Below are positions 24,081 to 34,735 of a stretch of 64,000 bases of DNA, one piece after another. The notes under the pieces were generated by a model that did no database searches, was not told the origin of the DNA, and worked only from the letters and a program-made list of their open reading frames with translations. The position numbers and the translations under genes were made by a program. Source of the DNA: Liolophura sinensis (lineage: Eukaryota > Mollusca > Polyplacophora > Chitonida > Chitonidae); contig NC_088305.1 in assembly GCF_032854445.1 (NCBI RefSeq), positions 30,282,628 through 30,346,627 on the forward strand. Direction: 5' to 3'. Position 1 is the stretch's first letter, and each line of letters opens with the position of its first letter.

Positions 24081-26356
24081 TTACACTCCTTTTAAGAGTA
24101 TGTTTCTAATCGCTTCGATGGCTTGCCACCAACGCGTCCATCGGGGCGTGACATTTTTCCGTGAGGGGGATTCACACCAACGTTTAATGCAGCGTTCCTC
24201 TCCACGACGAGTACATGTTTGACACATGGCGGAAGCCAGATGGACAACTTTTCCTACAAATATTAATCAGAAGAATAAATACATTACAAGCAATGTGAAT
24301 AACTGTTATTTTCCTAGCAACAAAATCACATTTATAATCAGAGCAACAGTTTTATTTATTGTAATTGTGTGTAGTGCAATATTTTATAGGACTGTAAACC
24401 TTTGCAACGTTAACGAAAATATTGAATAACGCTCTAACGCCTGTTATATGGTGTCAAGAAATCATGTCCTTTAATCGTCAAGGTTATTCCATGAAACGCC
24501 TTCTTTAGTTTCGTATTTTTTTCAATAGATATTATTTCTCATGTGAGTAAATTAAGGAAATTGTGTTCCGCGTCTCTGGCATCTTCTTCATAATTGTGTG
24601 TTATCTGTAATCTAACCGCCGTAGTATAAGTGAAATATCCTTGAGTACGGCGTATAATTTATTTATTTATATATTTGATTGGTATTTTACGCAGTACTCA
24701 AAAATACTTCCCTTACATGACGGCGACCAGCACTAGGGTGGGAAGAAAAAGGCGTACAAAACAATCAAATAAATATAAAATTATCTATAATGTATGATAG
24801 GCGCAATAGGCATCGTAAGAAAATAAAATCACAACCCAGGTCGTAACCTTAATTGAGTTATAAAATGAATTAAAATTGGCGAGTGACTATATACCTGATT
24901 TTATGCAGGAAATATATCCACCGCGTGAGGCTGCCTGTTCCTCGAACACGGCGGCTTGTCGCAAGCTGATACACTAATCAGAAGCCTGGAATTCTCTCTC
25001 AGCTATGATATTGTTTAGTATTTGACACTAAATCAAATACAACGCATTTTAGTTAGAAACGGTGACACGCAGAAGTTAGCACCACACTCTCAATCGCAAC
25101 GGTGGTTTGAGATATAGCTTATCCCACACTGCATTGACAAACGTAAGAAAGATTTTAGTGTAAGTTTTTAGAGAGTTTTGTACACCCCTATACATGTTCC
25201 TTGTACAATTGAGGTCAACCTGTGTAGACATAAGTATTCACACGGGCCCTTGTACTGCAAGTGTTTGTTTGGAGATGCCCAGTTACACGCATTCTAGTAT
25301 CTTTTATTCCATTTCTTCTTTTATACAGACAAGCTCTGTGTATTGTTTTTTGTTTGCACAGGATTAATTCTACCAGCATTTTGTAATGAATGCTATTGTC
25401 AGAACTGTTGTCACATTGTGTTCATGCAAGCTTTTACAGAAATCAACCAGTAAGGTAGGTCCTGGTGTATACATGACTTGTTGCCTTGCTAAAACATTTA
25501 ATCTTTTGAATAAAAGGTGATAGGTTATCGCCACAACGTCTCTGATAAATGTACAATTTTCACAGCAAACCAGTCCTCTAATTTTCCATTTCAATTGCTA
25601 TCCTGAACATGTAATAAACTTCATTATTACATATTAATAATTTTTAATGCAGCGGTTATCCTCGAGTTAGTACTTTCGTTGCTTTCAATTTAAAAAAAAT
25701 CACTGTTTTATATATTTTTTCTTCCTTCTTTTTTCGATCAACATTCTTTTCAACAGCGTTTTATACATCCCGCCCACAGTAAATTCGACAAATATATATA
25801 TATAATCTTGACTCACTGGAACACTGAATCGCTGTACCCAAGATACCAGGGCTGACGCCTGATTGACTCGGAGCATTCTTACCCTCTCATGTCGAAGCAG
25901 GAAAGCCACAACGTTGCCACATCAAACCTTATAGAAAGAACCTGCATGCGGCTTAAACGCGGCTCTCTGTGTTTCCAGGTTTGTACATATATCCTATATA
26001 CCTTGTGTTTCAGTAAAGTGAGGCTGGTCTTTTGAAGACCACAGAACAACAATTATAAATAGGAGCCATGAGGACATATTTCTCATTATAGCTGCGGTTA
26101 CTGCAGCAGCACAGGAAGGTGCATTCAGCTCAAAATCCTGACCGTACCTGCATGAGAAGGTCTACCAGCAACCCACTAAAATGCCGGCAACTGAAGTGTA
26201 CGTACAATAATTTTGAGTGCGGCATAAATCACAAATCAGGTAAATCAACACAAATTTCTTACTAAATCGCCATGCTTGGACACCCGAAAACCGGATTCTT
26301 GTCGCCAGGAGAGTAGACAGCAGTAATAAAGACATCATCAATTGGCAGAGGTTCAT
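24081..26356 (-). CDS. Secreted cationic 4-Cys peptide, family member E (two exons)
   Basis: Exon 1 at 26356-26263, intron 26262-24254, exon 2 at 24253-24081 ending in TAA; 88 residues. The signal peptide starts MNLCQLMMSLLLL. Exon 2 has KVVHLASAMCQTC, RGEERCIKRWCE and C42, C45, C53, C58. Near twin of gene C (recent duplication), with R5Q and M21I in exon 1 and Q50E plus two tail changes in exon 2. Both splice sites are intact. The kB site is 352 bp upstream. Confidence 0.8.
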
Positions 26357-26707
26357 CTTGGTACGGCATCAACGCAACTAGAGTAAGCCACAGTTGTGAT
26401 CGCAATTAAAACAGCCCAATGATGCCTTATTTCTAGGTGTGACGTTTTCATTTTGTTATCCAATGAAATCGCGTTGTAGAATGTCACTTGTGTTCTTATT
26501 GGCCAACACCTAAAGCAGTACCTGAATGGGGAGCCGGGGTGTTAGAGTCAGCATTGAAATGCAGGACGGTTTAGACGATGTGTTTTGCTATTTTTAGAAA
26601 TGTACAAGTACTGCTGTGTTTTAAAATTCTACACACGCTCAGTGTGAGACGACTGTAGGTGCTGTGAAGCCTGGATTGACTTGTGACCCACGCACGAAAA
26701 GTTTTTA

Positions 26708-26718
26708 GGGGAATCCCC
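26708..26718. promoter_or_regulatory. NF-kB/Rel-type site upstream of gene E
   Basis: GGGGAATCCCC in the conserved module, 352 bp from the ATG. Confidence 0.7.
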
Positions 26719-26819
26719 TTTACTTCCACCAATAGATTGGGCAGTTTCCTGTACAGGAACCTCCATTGACTGTTAGCCGTTATATACGGAAGGCGATATA
26801 GGACATCTATGGAAGCCGA

Positions 26820-28900
26820 TAGAGGACATCTCCACCTGTATTGCAAATAGACTGAAAATAGCATTAGATAAGATTATACACGAGTGGGAGTTTATTGCAG
26901 GCATTTGTATTTTCGAAAATGTAAACAAAAAGATATACCAGGGTTACTCCTTTCAATAGATTTTAAGAAAGCCTTCGATTCTAATTCCCGAGAATTTATA
27001 GAAGAAGTTCTCGAATCCTTGAATTTTGGAAAAGACTTTAGGAAATGGGTGAAAACATTCCACACAGATATCTTCACAAGTGTGCTACAAAACTGACATA
27101 TATCGTCCTTTGTCGATATCAGCCTCGGGTGTAGACAGGGTGACCCAATTTCGCCTTACATTTTCTCCTATGTGCTGAAATACTAGGCTATATGATCAGA
27201 AGTAACACAAACATAAAATGCATAACCATTAACAGTACTGAGTATAAACCCTGCCAGTTTGCCTGTGACACACAGCTAGTTGTCGGCGGTTCAGAAGGTT
27301 CTCTTGTTGAAGGATTAAAATGGTTTTATAAATACTCAGGCCGTAAAATAAATGTAGCAAAAACTAAAGCAGTCTGGATACTCCCTGGAGCTGTGTCTGG
27401 AGCTCATCTAAAATTATGTCAAGAAGTGAAATTAAACTGGGTCACACAAATATGGTATTAATTTTTCATCAGTCGACTTTAATAACATGTGGAAAATAAA
27501 TTATTCAGTAAGAATACAACAGCTTAAAATGGAATTAAAGAAATAGAAAATCAGGAACTTATCCTTACGAGGAAAGATTACTGTGATTAAAGCCCCTGCC
27601 CTCTCTAAGATGATACATTTATTGTTTTCTCTGCCAAACACACCAGAAGACACAGTAAAAGAAATGAATGGGGTATTTTATAAATTTCTATGAAACGATG
27701 GGCCCGACAGAAGAAAAGGGCAAATTTTGACAAATGATTATGCTAGTTGAGGTATGCGAATGATTAACTGGATTCCATATTTTAAATCAATATAGATAAA
27801 ATGGATTAGGAAATTAAGTTTTAATGACAAAATTGGCGGAGAATATGTATTAATAATAAAAACTATCAAATATTAAGCAACATGAACAGTGGTTACATCA
27901 AATATTTGCTACAATCAATGAAAAAAACCTTCTTGGAAAGACATTTTAATATCTTGGTACATATTCCACCAAAAATTGCAGGAAAGAACAACAGTAAATA
28001 TAGAGTGTGAACACTTGTGGTATAATTCGAACGTAAAACGTCCACACAAATATAGAGTGTGAACACTTGTGGTATAATTCGAATGTAAAACGTCCACACG
28101 TCTTTATCCAAATCCGTTTTGATAATAAAGTACGATATATAAGAGACCTACTAGACAGGGAGGGCAAATTTCTATCATTTTCACAATTTAAGAAAATTTT
28201 TTATGATTAAAGGTACATACCTTGACTATAATAACCTAATTACAGACATTCCTAAACCATGGATCCAAAGTTTAGAAAAAAAGAGAACAATGTTGATTAC
28301 TACTCGCCAACTTTCCCGATATCTTTTCAATTTCTAATGAAACAAAACTTAAATATATCGATGTTTCATGACGTGTTGAACCCCGATAATGAAAAACAAC
28401 GTATTCATGATAAATGGGAATATAACCTTAAAGTGAAAGAAATAAATTGAGCGAGTATATTTTATTCGATTTTTCACTGTACACAATATACAAAACTGAG
28501 GGTTTATCAATACAAATAATTTCATATAATAGCAAGATCTTATCTGTATAAAATAGATCGGGGGCCTCCGTCCCTCAGTTGGTTAGCGCGCTAGCGCAGC
28601 GTAATGACCCAGGAACCTCTCACCAATGCGGTCGCTGTGAGTTCAAGTCCAGCTCATGCTGGCTTAAGTGGGAAGGTCTGCCAGCAATCTGCGGATGGTC
28701 GTGGGTTTCCCCCAGGCTGTGCCCGGTTTCCACCCACCATAATGCTGGCCGCCGTCGTATAAGTGAACTATTCTGGAGTACGGCGTAGAACACAAATCCA
28801 AAAAATAAAAAATAAAATAAAATAGACCGTAAGGATGACAATGTTTGTAAAATATATAAAACATCAAAGAAAGAATACATGTATCAGATATCGTCTGTTA
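26820..28900 (+). mobile_element. LINE ORF2 relic, unit 3 copy, interrupted by a SINE
   Basis: Collinear with the other two relics. It has an extra internal duplication near 28000-28100 (TATAGAGTGTGAACACTTGT twice) and a SINE at 28561-28818. Confidence 0.8.
28561..28818 (+). mobile_element. tRNA-derived SINE with target-site duplication
   Basis: tRNA-like head, B box GAGTTCAAGTCC, body and A-rich tail. Flanks AAAATAGATCG and AAAATAGACCG are the target duplication. Units 1 and 2 have the uninterrupted site at about 9460 and 19620. Confidence 0.93.
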
Positions 28901-28946
28901 TAGAGATATGACCAATATAGTCTTCTGATTGGTATGAAAAAAAAAA

Positions 28947-28948
<2 letters not shown>

Positions 28949-29033
<85 letters not shown>
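28949..29033. repeat. (AT)n microsatellite
   Basis: About 85 bp of uninterrupted TA repeats. Confidence 0.98.
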
Positions 29034-29037
<4 letters not shown>

Positions 29038-29059
29038 TGGGAGTTGCACTGAATGAACT

Positions 29060-29600
29060 AGAATCTATGTAACTGCCTCGATTGGCGTTCAGCAGGAAGA
29101 GGGTGGTGCAACGACTGGGTGACCCGTAACAGTATAATGACTCAGGCGGTGCGGCTTAATGCCTTTGGTAAGGCGTCTCAGTGAAGCAGCACTAGATAAA
29201 AGAGTGGTGGAAATCCGTCCTGCTACAAGGCGGAACATAACATGCATTCTAAGGATTCCTTCGTCGTCATATGACTGAAAAATTGTTAAGTACGACGTTA
29301 AACCCTACTCTTTCACTCTCTCACTCTTACTGCAATATTTACGGCAGGTAGAGCTCATACTGCAATGTGTACAGCTAGGAGAGGTCTTACTGCAATATTT
29401 ACAGCAGGCAGTGCCCATACCGCAATATTTACAGCAGGCAGTGCCCATACCGCAATATTTACAGCAGGTAGTGTTCATACTGCAATATTTACGGCAGGTA
29501 GAGCTCATACTGCATTATTTACGGCAGGTAGAGCTCATACTGCAATATGTACAGCTAGGAGTGGTCTTACTGCAATATTTACAGCTGGGATAGCGGACTG
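29060..29600 (+). mobile_element. SINE family 2 followed by the 30-bp minisatellite
   Basis: SINE head, body and TACGACGTTAAA tail (to about 29305), a short CTCT tract, then about nine 30-bp units (to 29590) matching those at 1552-1915. Confidence 0.78.
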
Positions 29601-30420
29601 GCTGCAGATCGCCCTTTTCAACTCCCAATCCTTGTTTGATGTTTATCCGTGTTAAACTGTGTTTTTTTTTTTTGCACAATGTTCAGTCCGTTTACTCATG
29701 CTTTCTCTCCGGAAACGCAATTGTCTGACTGAGGCCAATATATTGCTGTTGACCGAAATCTTCAAATTTGGTACATCATGTGACCTTTATGCATGAGTGT
29801 GACGCGTATATTTTACGTAACTGGTACGGTGCACTGAGTGAAACATGTACACGTGGCTGTTTTATTGTACATATAACTTTGTACAGATTGCGGCATTACA
29901 AATTTAAATTGTGATAGCCATCCATTGTATTTCACAATGCTACAGACGCAAATCATATTTATCCTCATGATACCTTGAACATATAAATTTTAATATATTT
30001 ATTTGCTTACTTAAAATAAGCATATACATATACCCATGATGCTGTTATTGTTTTGTTATTTATCAACATATGTTGAGAAATTACCATTGAATTGAGAATG
30101 TGAATTGAAGTGTTCCATTATTTTAACATTCGTTACCCAGTGTTTATGAATTTGATACGGAATACAACACGACCGCAAAGCATTTTCACAAGCAAACCAA
30201 ATAAAATTCAATATCAAACTATTGTTAACCTAATTTTGTAATAATTTTTTTTCCTACGTAAGTCAAACTTTAATTTCGTTTAAACAGTTGAACTCCCCAC
30301 TTTTGTTGTCGTTTTGCTGATGCCAGAGGTTTCCAGCTCCTTTAGCTCTGTCAGACAGAGTTTGGGAAATCTTTTGACGTGCCCGAACTCTCGCTGTCAG
30401 CAACGAGCCTAAGGCAGCAC
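29601..30420. other. Unassigned sequence
   Basis: AT-rich. I see no gene, no array and no exon 1 of the peptide family. Confidence 0.6.
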
Positions 30421-30429
30421 CTGAATGGG

Positions 30430-30680
30430 AATGGTAGCGTCAGCATTGAAATGCAGGACGGATCAGATGATGTGTTCGCTATTTATAGAAATGTATATGC
30501 GATTTTGAAACGCTACCCACGCTCTATGTTGGTCATTGGAAGACGAATGAAGGCTTTGTGAACCCGGGATTAACTTTGTTGTGACCCACCCTCGAAAACT
30601 TTTTAGGGGAATCCCCTTTACTTTCACGAACGGTGTGAACAGCTGCCTGTACAGGAACCTCCATTGATTGTTAGCCATTA
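30430..30680 (-). promoter_or_regulatory. Orphan peptide-family promoter module with a kB site
   Basis: Matches 7515-7765: TTGAAATGCAGGACGG, TTTTTAGGGGAATCCCCTTT (kB at 30606-30616) and CTGTACAGGAACCTCCA. Where exon 1 should lie, about 350 bp to the left, there is no signal-peptide frame. Probably left over from a lost gene. Confidence 0.65.
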
Positions 30681-31389
30681 TACCCTAAATATCGTTGAAA
30701 TTTCTCCGTGCTGCAAGTTTTTTTTTATATTATATTTAAAATTAGAGTGAATGAACTAGAATCTACGGGTTGTGAAAAGTCTGTCATACATTCAGATACC
30801 AATAATAAACCGTACTATATGTGCTCCAAGTCAATACCCGCAAGACCACAACGTTAAACACAAAGTCACAAGAAATAAGAAAGTATTTATAAATTAAGAA
30901 ATTCAGACAAGTTCACAAAAATCAGTCACAAGCTAACAGTCGGTTTAAATAAAAAACATATCTTTTAATTCACCATCGCTTCCAACTTGCGTAGACAAAT
31001 AGCTACATCAATCAAATAAATATAAAAATAAATAGATAAAAAAATTTGAACCCACGCGTTTGTAAAAAGTCTGGGTCGTCTTTCAAAAGTGTATTACCAG
31101 TTACGCCCAGAGTTAGCTATAGTATGGACTAAAATCGCATAAATTAGATCGATTGGTATTAAGATTTAATCGTGTCTTTGATACACCTTTGGACAAACGG
31201 CCCTAACATTACATGCACGTCTATCTGATCAGTGTAGTGCAGAGGAAACAAGTTTGTATGGAAACATCTTTCTCCCAGAAACAAAATACAAGATTCCTGC
31301 CCAAGCCCGGGGTCTTGAGATTATACACTTAAGTGGTACACCTTTTCCTGGTTTACCTGCGTAACAATTTCGAACTAACATTGACGGTG

Positions 31390-31920
31390 ATTTGGAAGTC
31401 AAACTTTCAACTTTTTCTCGACATGGAGATTTCTTTTCTCGAAATTTGAACCTTTTTTCTCGAAATTTTCATTTTTTCCCCCAGACATGTCGACTTTTTT
31501 CTCGAAATTTCGACATTTTTCTTATGTTATGGAGCTGGTATCACGATCAGGAGCAAAACCATGCACACGTATCTTGTGCATTACCGTATACGATGTCGCC
31601 GTGTGTCATCAGAGTGTGTGATTGACCCAACAGGCAGTAGAAATTCTGAGATAAAAGTCTAAATTGGAAGAAGAAAGCCTAATTTTTGAGAAAACGTCTA
31701 ATTTCGAGAAAAAGTCGAAATTTTGATTTTCTTACGTCATTGTGCTGGTCAGGCGATTTGGAGCAAACTGTGCACACATACCTTGTGCATTACTTTATAC
31801 GATGTCTCCGTGTGTCATAGATAGATTTCTAAATTTGGAGAAAAGAAAGTAGAAATTTTGAGAAAATAAGGTCTAAATTTGGGGGAAAGAAAGTCGAAAT
31901 TTCGACCGTGACATTTTCTT
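31390..31920. repeat. Poly-pyrimidine/poly-purine inverted repeat with direct copies
   Basis: T-rich TTTCTCGAAATTT units (31410-31520) face A-rich GAAATTT/GAGAAAA units (31640-31910). Between them a block with GTGCATTAC and TATACGATGTC occurs twice, about 210 bp apart. Confidence 0.65.
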
Positions 31921-32089
31921 TCACCATGACATTAATGGGCTTCCGTGTGGCAAAGTAACATAGCGTATTACATTTATACGTATAGATCTCTTCAATGGTC
32001 AAGTGTCTAGAGTGTCCGCTTCAAAGTTGGGGGACCCAGGATCAAAGACTTTAAAAATGATACTTGTTACTGCCTTCACTGTCGCTCAA

Positions 32090-32310
32090 CTCTGAGAGAT
32101 TAGAGCAAGGATACAGGACTAGTTGGCCTGGTGTCAGTATAATGTAACTGGGTGGAGTGTCATGTTTGGTATCTTTGGCATGATACTTCAGTGGCGGAAA
32201 CACAGAATACCCATGCCCCAAGGAGACACAGTATGTTTACACACACACCTTTATAACTCTCCGTCGTCATGACTGAAAAATTGTTAAGTACGGCGTTAAA
32301 TCCCAAACAT
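32090..32310 (+). mobile_element. SINE family 2 (subfamily b)
   Basis: GGTGTCAGTATAATGTAACT, GATACTTCAGTGGCGG and tail ATGACTGAAAAATTGTTAAG plus TACGGCGTTAAA. Similar copy at 42950-43190. Confidence 0.75.
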
Positions 32311-32328
32311 ACACCTACACGCACGTAC

Positions 32329-32376
32329 ACACACACACACATACATACATACATACATACATACATACATACATAA
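32329..32376. repeat. (AC)n/(ACAT)n microsatellite
   Basis: CA repeats running into about eight ATAC units. Confidence 0.95.
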
Positions 32377-32689
32377 ATATTTACACATAACAACCAAGGC
32401 CGATTTACGCGGAACCTGAGCTGTTCAAAAACCGCCAACAACTTCGACTAATGAAGATGCGCCTTTGATTGCAAAATGGAAAGTGAACTGAGCCAATTGA
32501 TTTTAGGGTTCTCTGTGTTCCAAGGACTATTAAACGTTGTGTGACAGAATTGAAGACAGGATGAAAGTGTCATATAAAATGAATAAATATCAACACGCTG
32601 TGTACTATGTGTACGATGTAAAACTCCACATTTATTAGATTAGATAATGATTTCTAATTGGATCGAAAGTGGTACGTTCTGATAGTTCC

Positions 32690-32960
32690 TATTAAGTTGA
32701 GATACACATTTGATTGAGATACCTATGGTACTGAGATACGCATGATGCTGAGATACGTATGATGCTGAGATACGCATGATGCTGAGATCCCCATGATGCT
32801 GAGATACGTATGATGTTGAGATACGTATGATGTTGAGATACGTATGATGCTGAGATACGTATGATGTTGAGATATGCATGATGCTGAGATCGCCATGATG
32901 CTGAGGTACGTATGATGTTGAGATAGCATGATGCTGAGATAGCATGATGCTGAGATGCAC
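32690..32960. repeat. 17-bp minisatellite, about 15 copies
   Basis: Unit GAGATACGTATGATGCT with CGCATGATG variants. ORFs here are repeat artefacts. Confidence 0.92.
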
Positions 32961-32999
32961 ATTAATTCAAGATTCTCATTGAAGCGTGAAAGCGTGAAA

Positions 33000-33654
33000 C
33001 CATTAAGTATTTTCTTTCTTTACATATTTCTTTCTTTGTCGTAAATTAATTGAATACGCTCTGATAGCAAAACTGGAAGGCTCTGGAACTGTTGTCTTTA
33101 CGGTAATGTCAGAGTGGACATGATCTCTGTCAATTCCTTACAACTTCGTGCACAAATAAGCATAAACACTGAAAGATGCATTTCTGCTAAATGTATCCGC
33201 TCAAATGTGGTAAAAACGACAACACTTTGAATGTGTGTCTTTCTCGTTTAAAAACAAGAACAGTCGTTTATGTTTTGCACACATGCTTGCCTCAGTGTTT
33301 ACATTGTACTGGTTGGTTGATTGAGAGCTGCTTGACGCCTTACTCGAGAATTTTAACTTATACTGTAGCGGTCCGTTTTAAGAGTGTTGGAAAGTCCCGG
33401 GGGAAATTGAGAAGCTTAGTTTGTATTAACTTATACCGATAGAGTTCTGATATTTCACAGAACTGCCATGTAGTTCACTCCCGTGTCGATATTACTGCTG
33501 CCTCACTGAACCGGCAGGCTGATGACACCACATATGACGTCCTACCCACACGTACAAGGTATACAGACGCGGTCGGCCAGTACCTTGCCTATACCAGTAT
33601 GCTGAGTGCCATGGACTATTGTCTATCTTAAAGTCTTAAACTTGATTGTACGAA
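33000..33654. other. Unassigned sequence
   Basis: Contains a possible very old SINE piece at 33305-33410. Otherwise I see nothing. Confidence 0.5.
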
Positions 33655-34345
33655 GGAATGAACAAATCTTCAGCAAACAAAGTGTCCACAAATATTGTCT
33701 CTTACCTACACCTCTTCCACATGAAATTGTGCATATACATCTCTGTCAAGTTTGTTTCCATTTCAGGTTCCAAATGTCCATAAAAAGACATCTCTCACAT
33801 TTCCTGTGAAGTTTCTGTTCATTTCAGACTGAAAATGTCCACAAATGTTGTCTCCTACATATTAGCATCTCTCTCAAACGTATCTCCGATACCAGACTCA
33901 CAGTGTCCACATAAGACATCTCTAGCATGCACCCAAAAAGTCTCAGATTGAAAGTTTCCGTAAATGTGGCATATATCAAAGATCTCTGTCAAACGTACAA
34001 ATATCTGCTAAACCAGGTTCAAGCTGTTTACAAATATCATCTCTCGTCAACAGTCTCTTCATCTCAGACTGAAAATGTCCACAAATGTCTCCTGCACACA
34101 CCTCTCCCAAATGCTATTGTTAATATCAAGCTCAAACTGTCTACACTGTCACCCACACACTCATAATCATTTCAACTAATAACCCAGCTTTTTCACAGAT
34201 GATCTGTTTTATAAATTTCAAGTGTCTTTAAACTTTCATCTCTGACCCTGTCCCAGGTTTAAAACACCTCAGATACCGCACCAGGTATTTCTCTTACATG
34301 TCTGCTTATCACAGGTTGAATGTGTCTACAGTTTATGTCTCCAAT
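33655..34345. repeat. Family array A downstream of peptide gene F
   Basis: About ten strongly diverged 65-bp units (TCAGACTGAAAATGTCCACA and similar). Confidence 0.8.
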
Positions 34346-34395
34346 ACACATAATATTCCATCTATAGTTAGTGCATGCTGTAATCATATATTTAC

Positions 34396-34735
34396 GTGAA
34401 CAGTCCTTGACATATTACACAGCATTCGCCAAATATTTCTGATGTGTTCATATTAACTACGATCGTGGGATTTACAGTCCGTGAACAGTCCTTGACATAT
34501 TACACAGCATTCGCCAAATATTTCTGATGTGTTCATATTAACTATGATCGTGGGATTTACAGTCCGTGAACAGACCTTGACATATTACACAGCATTCGCC
34601 AAATATTTCTGATGTGTTCTTATTAACTTCGACCGTGGGATTTACAGTCCGTGAACAGTCCTTGACATATTACACAGCATTCGCCAAATATTTCTGATGT
34701 GTTCTTATTAACTTCGATCGTGGGATTTACACCAG
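34396..34735. repeat. 85-bp tandem repeat, 4 copies, running into exon 2 of gene F
   Basis: Copies start at 34396, 34481, 34566 and 34651 with GTGAACAGTCCTTGACATAT. Each contains the mirror of the last seven codons and stop of gene F. The rightmost copy is the real exon end; the other three are duplicated exon tail plus 3' sequence. Confidence 0.92.

Larger units (their letters stand above)
22561..29600 (+). repeat. Tandem segmental duplication, unit 3 (truncated)
   Basis: Matches unit 2 from the RT-relic end through the LINE relic. It stops near a SINE and minisatellite at 29.1-29.6 kb. The second exon-1 relic and the RT relic found in units 1 and 2 are absent to the right. Confidence 0.85.

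Noticed and set aside
28561-28660. tRNA gene candidates at SINE heads
   Set aside because: They are tRNA-like heads fused to a SINE body with target-site duplications; no tRNA 3' half.
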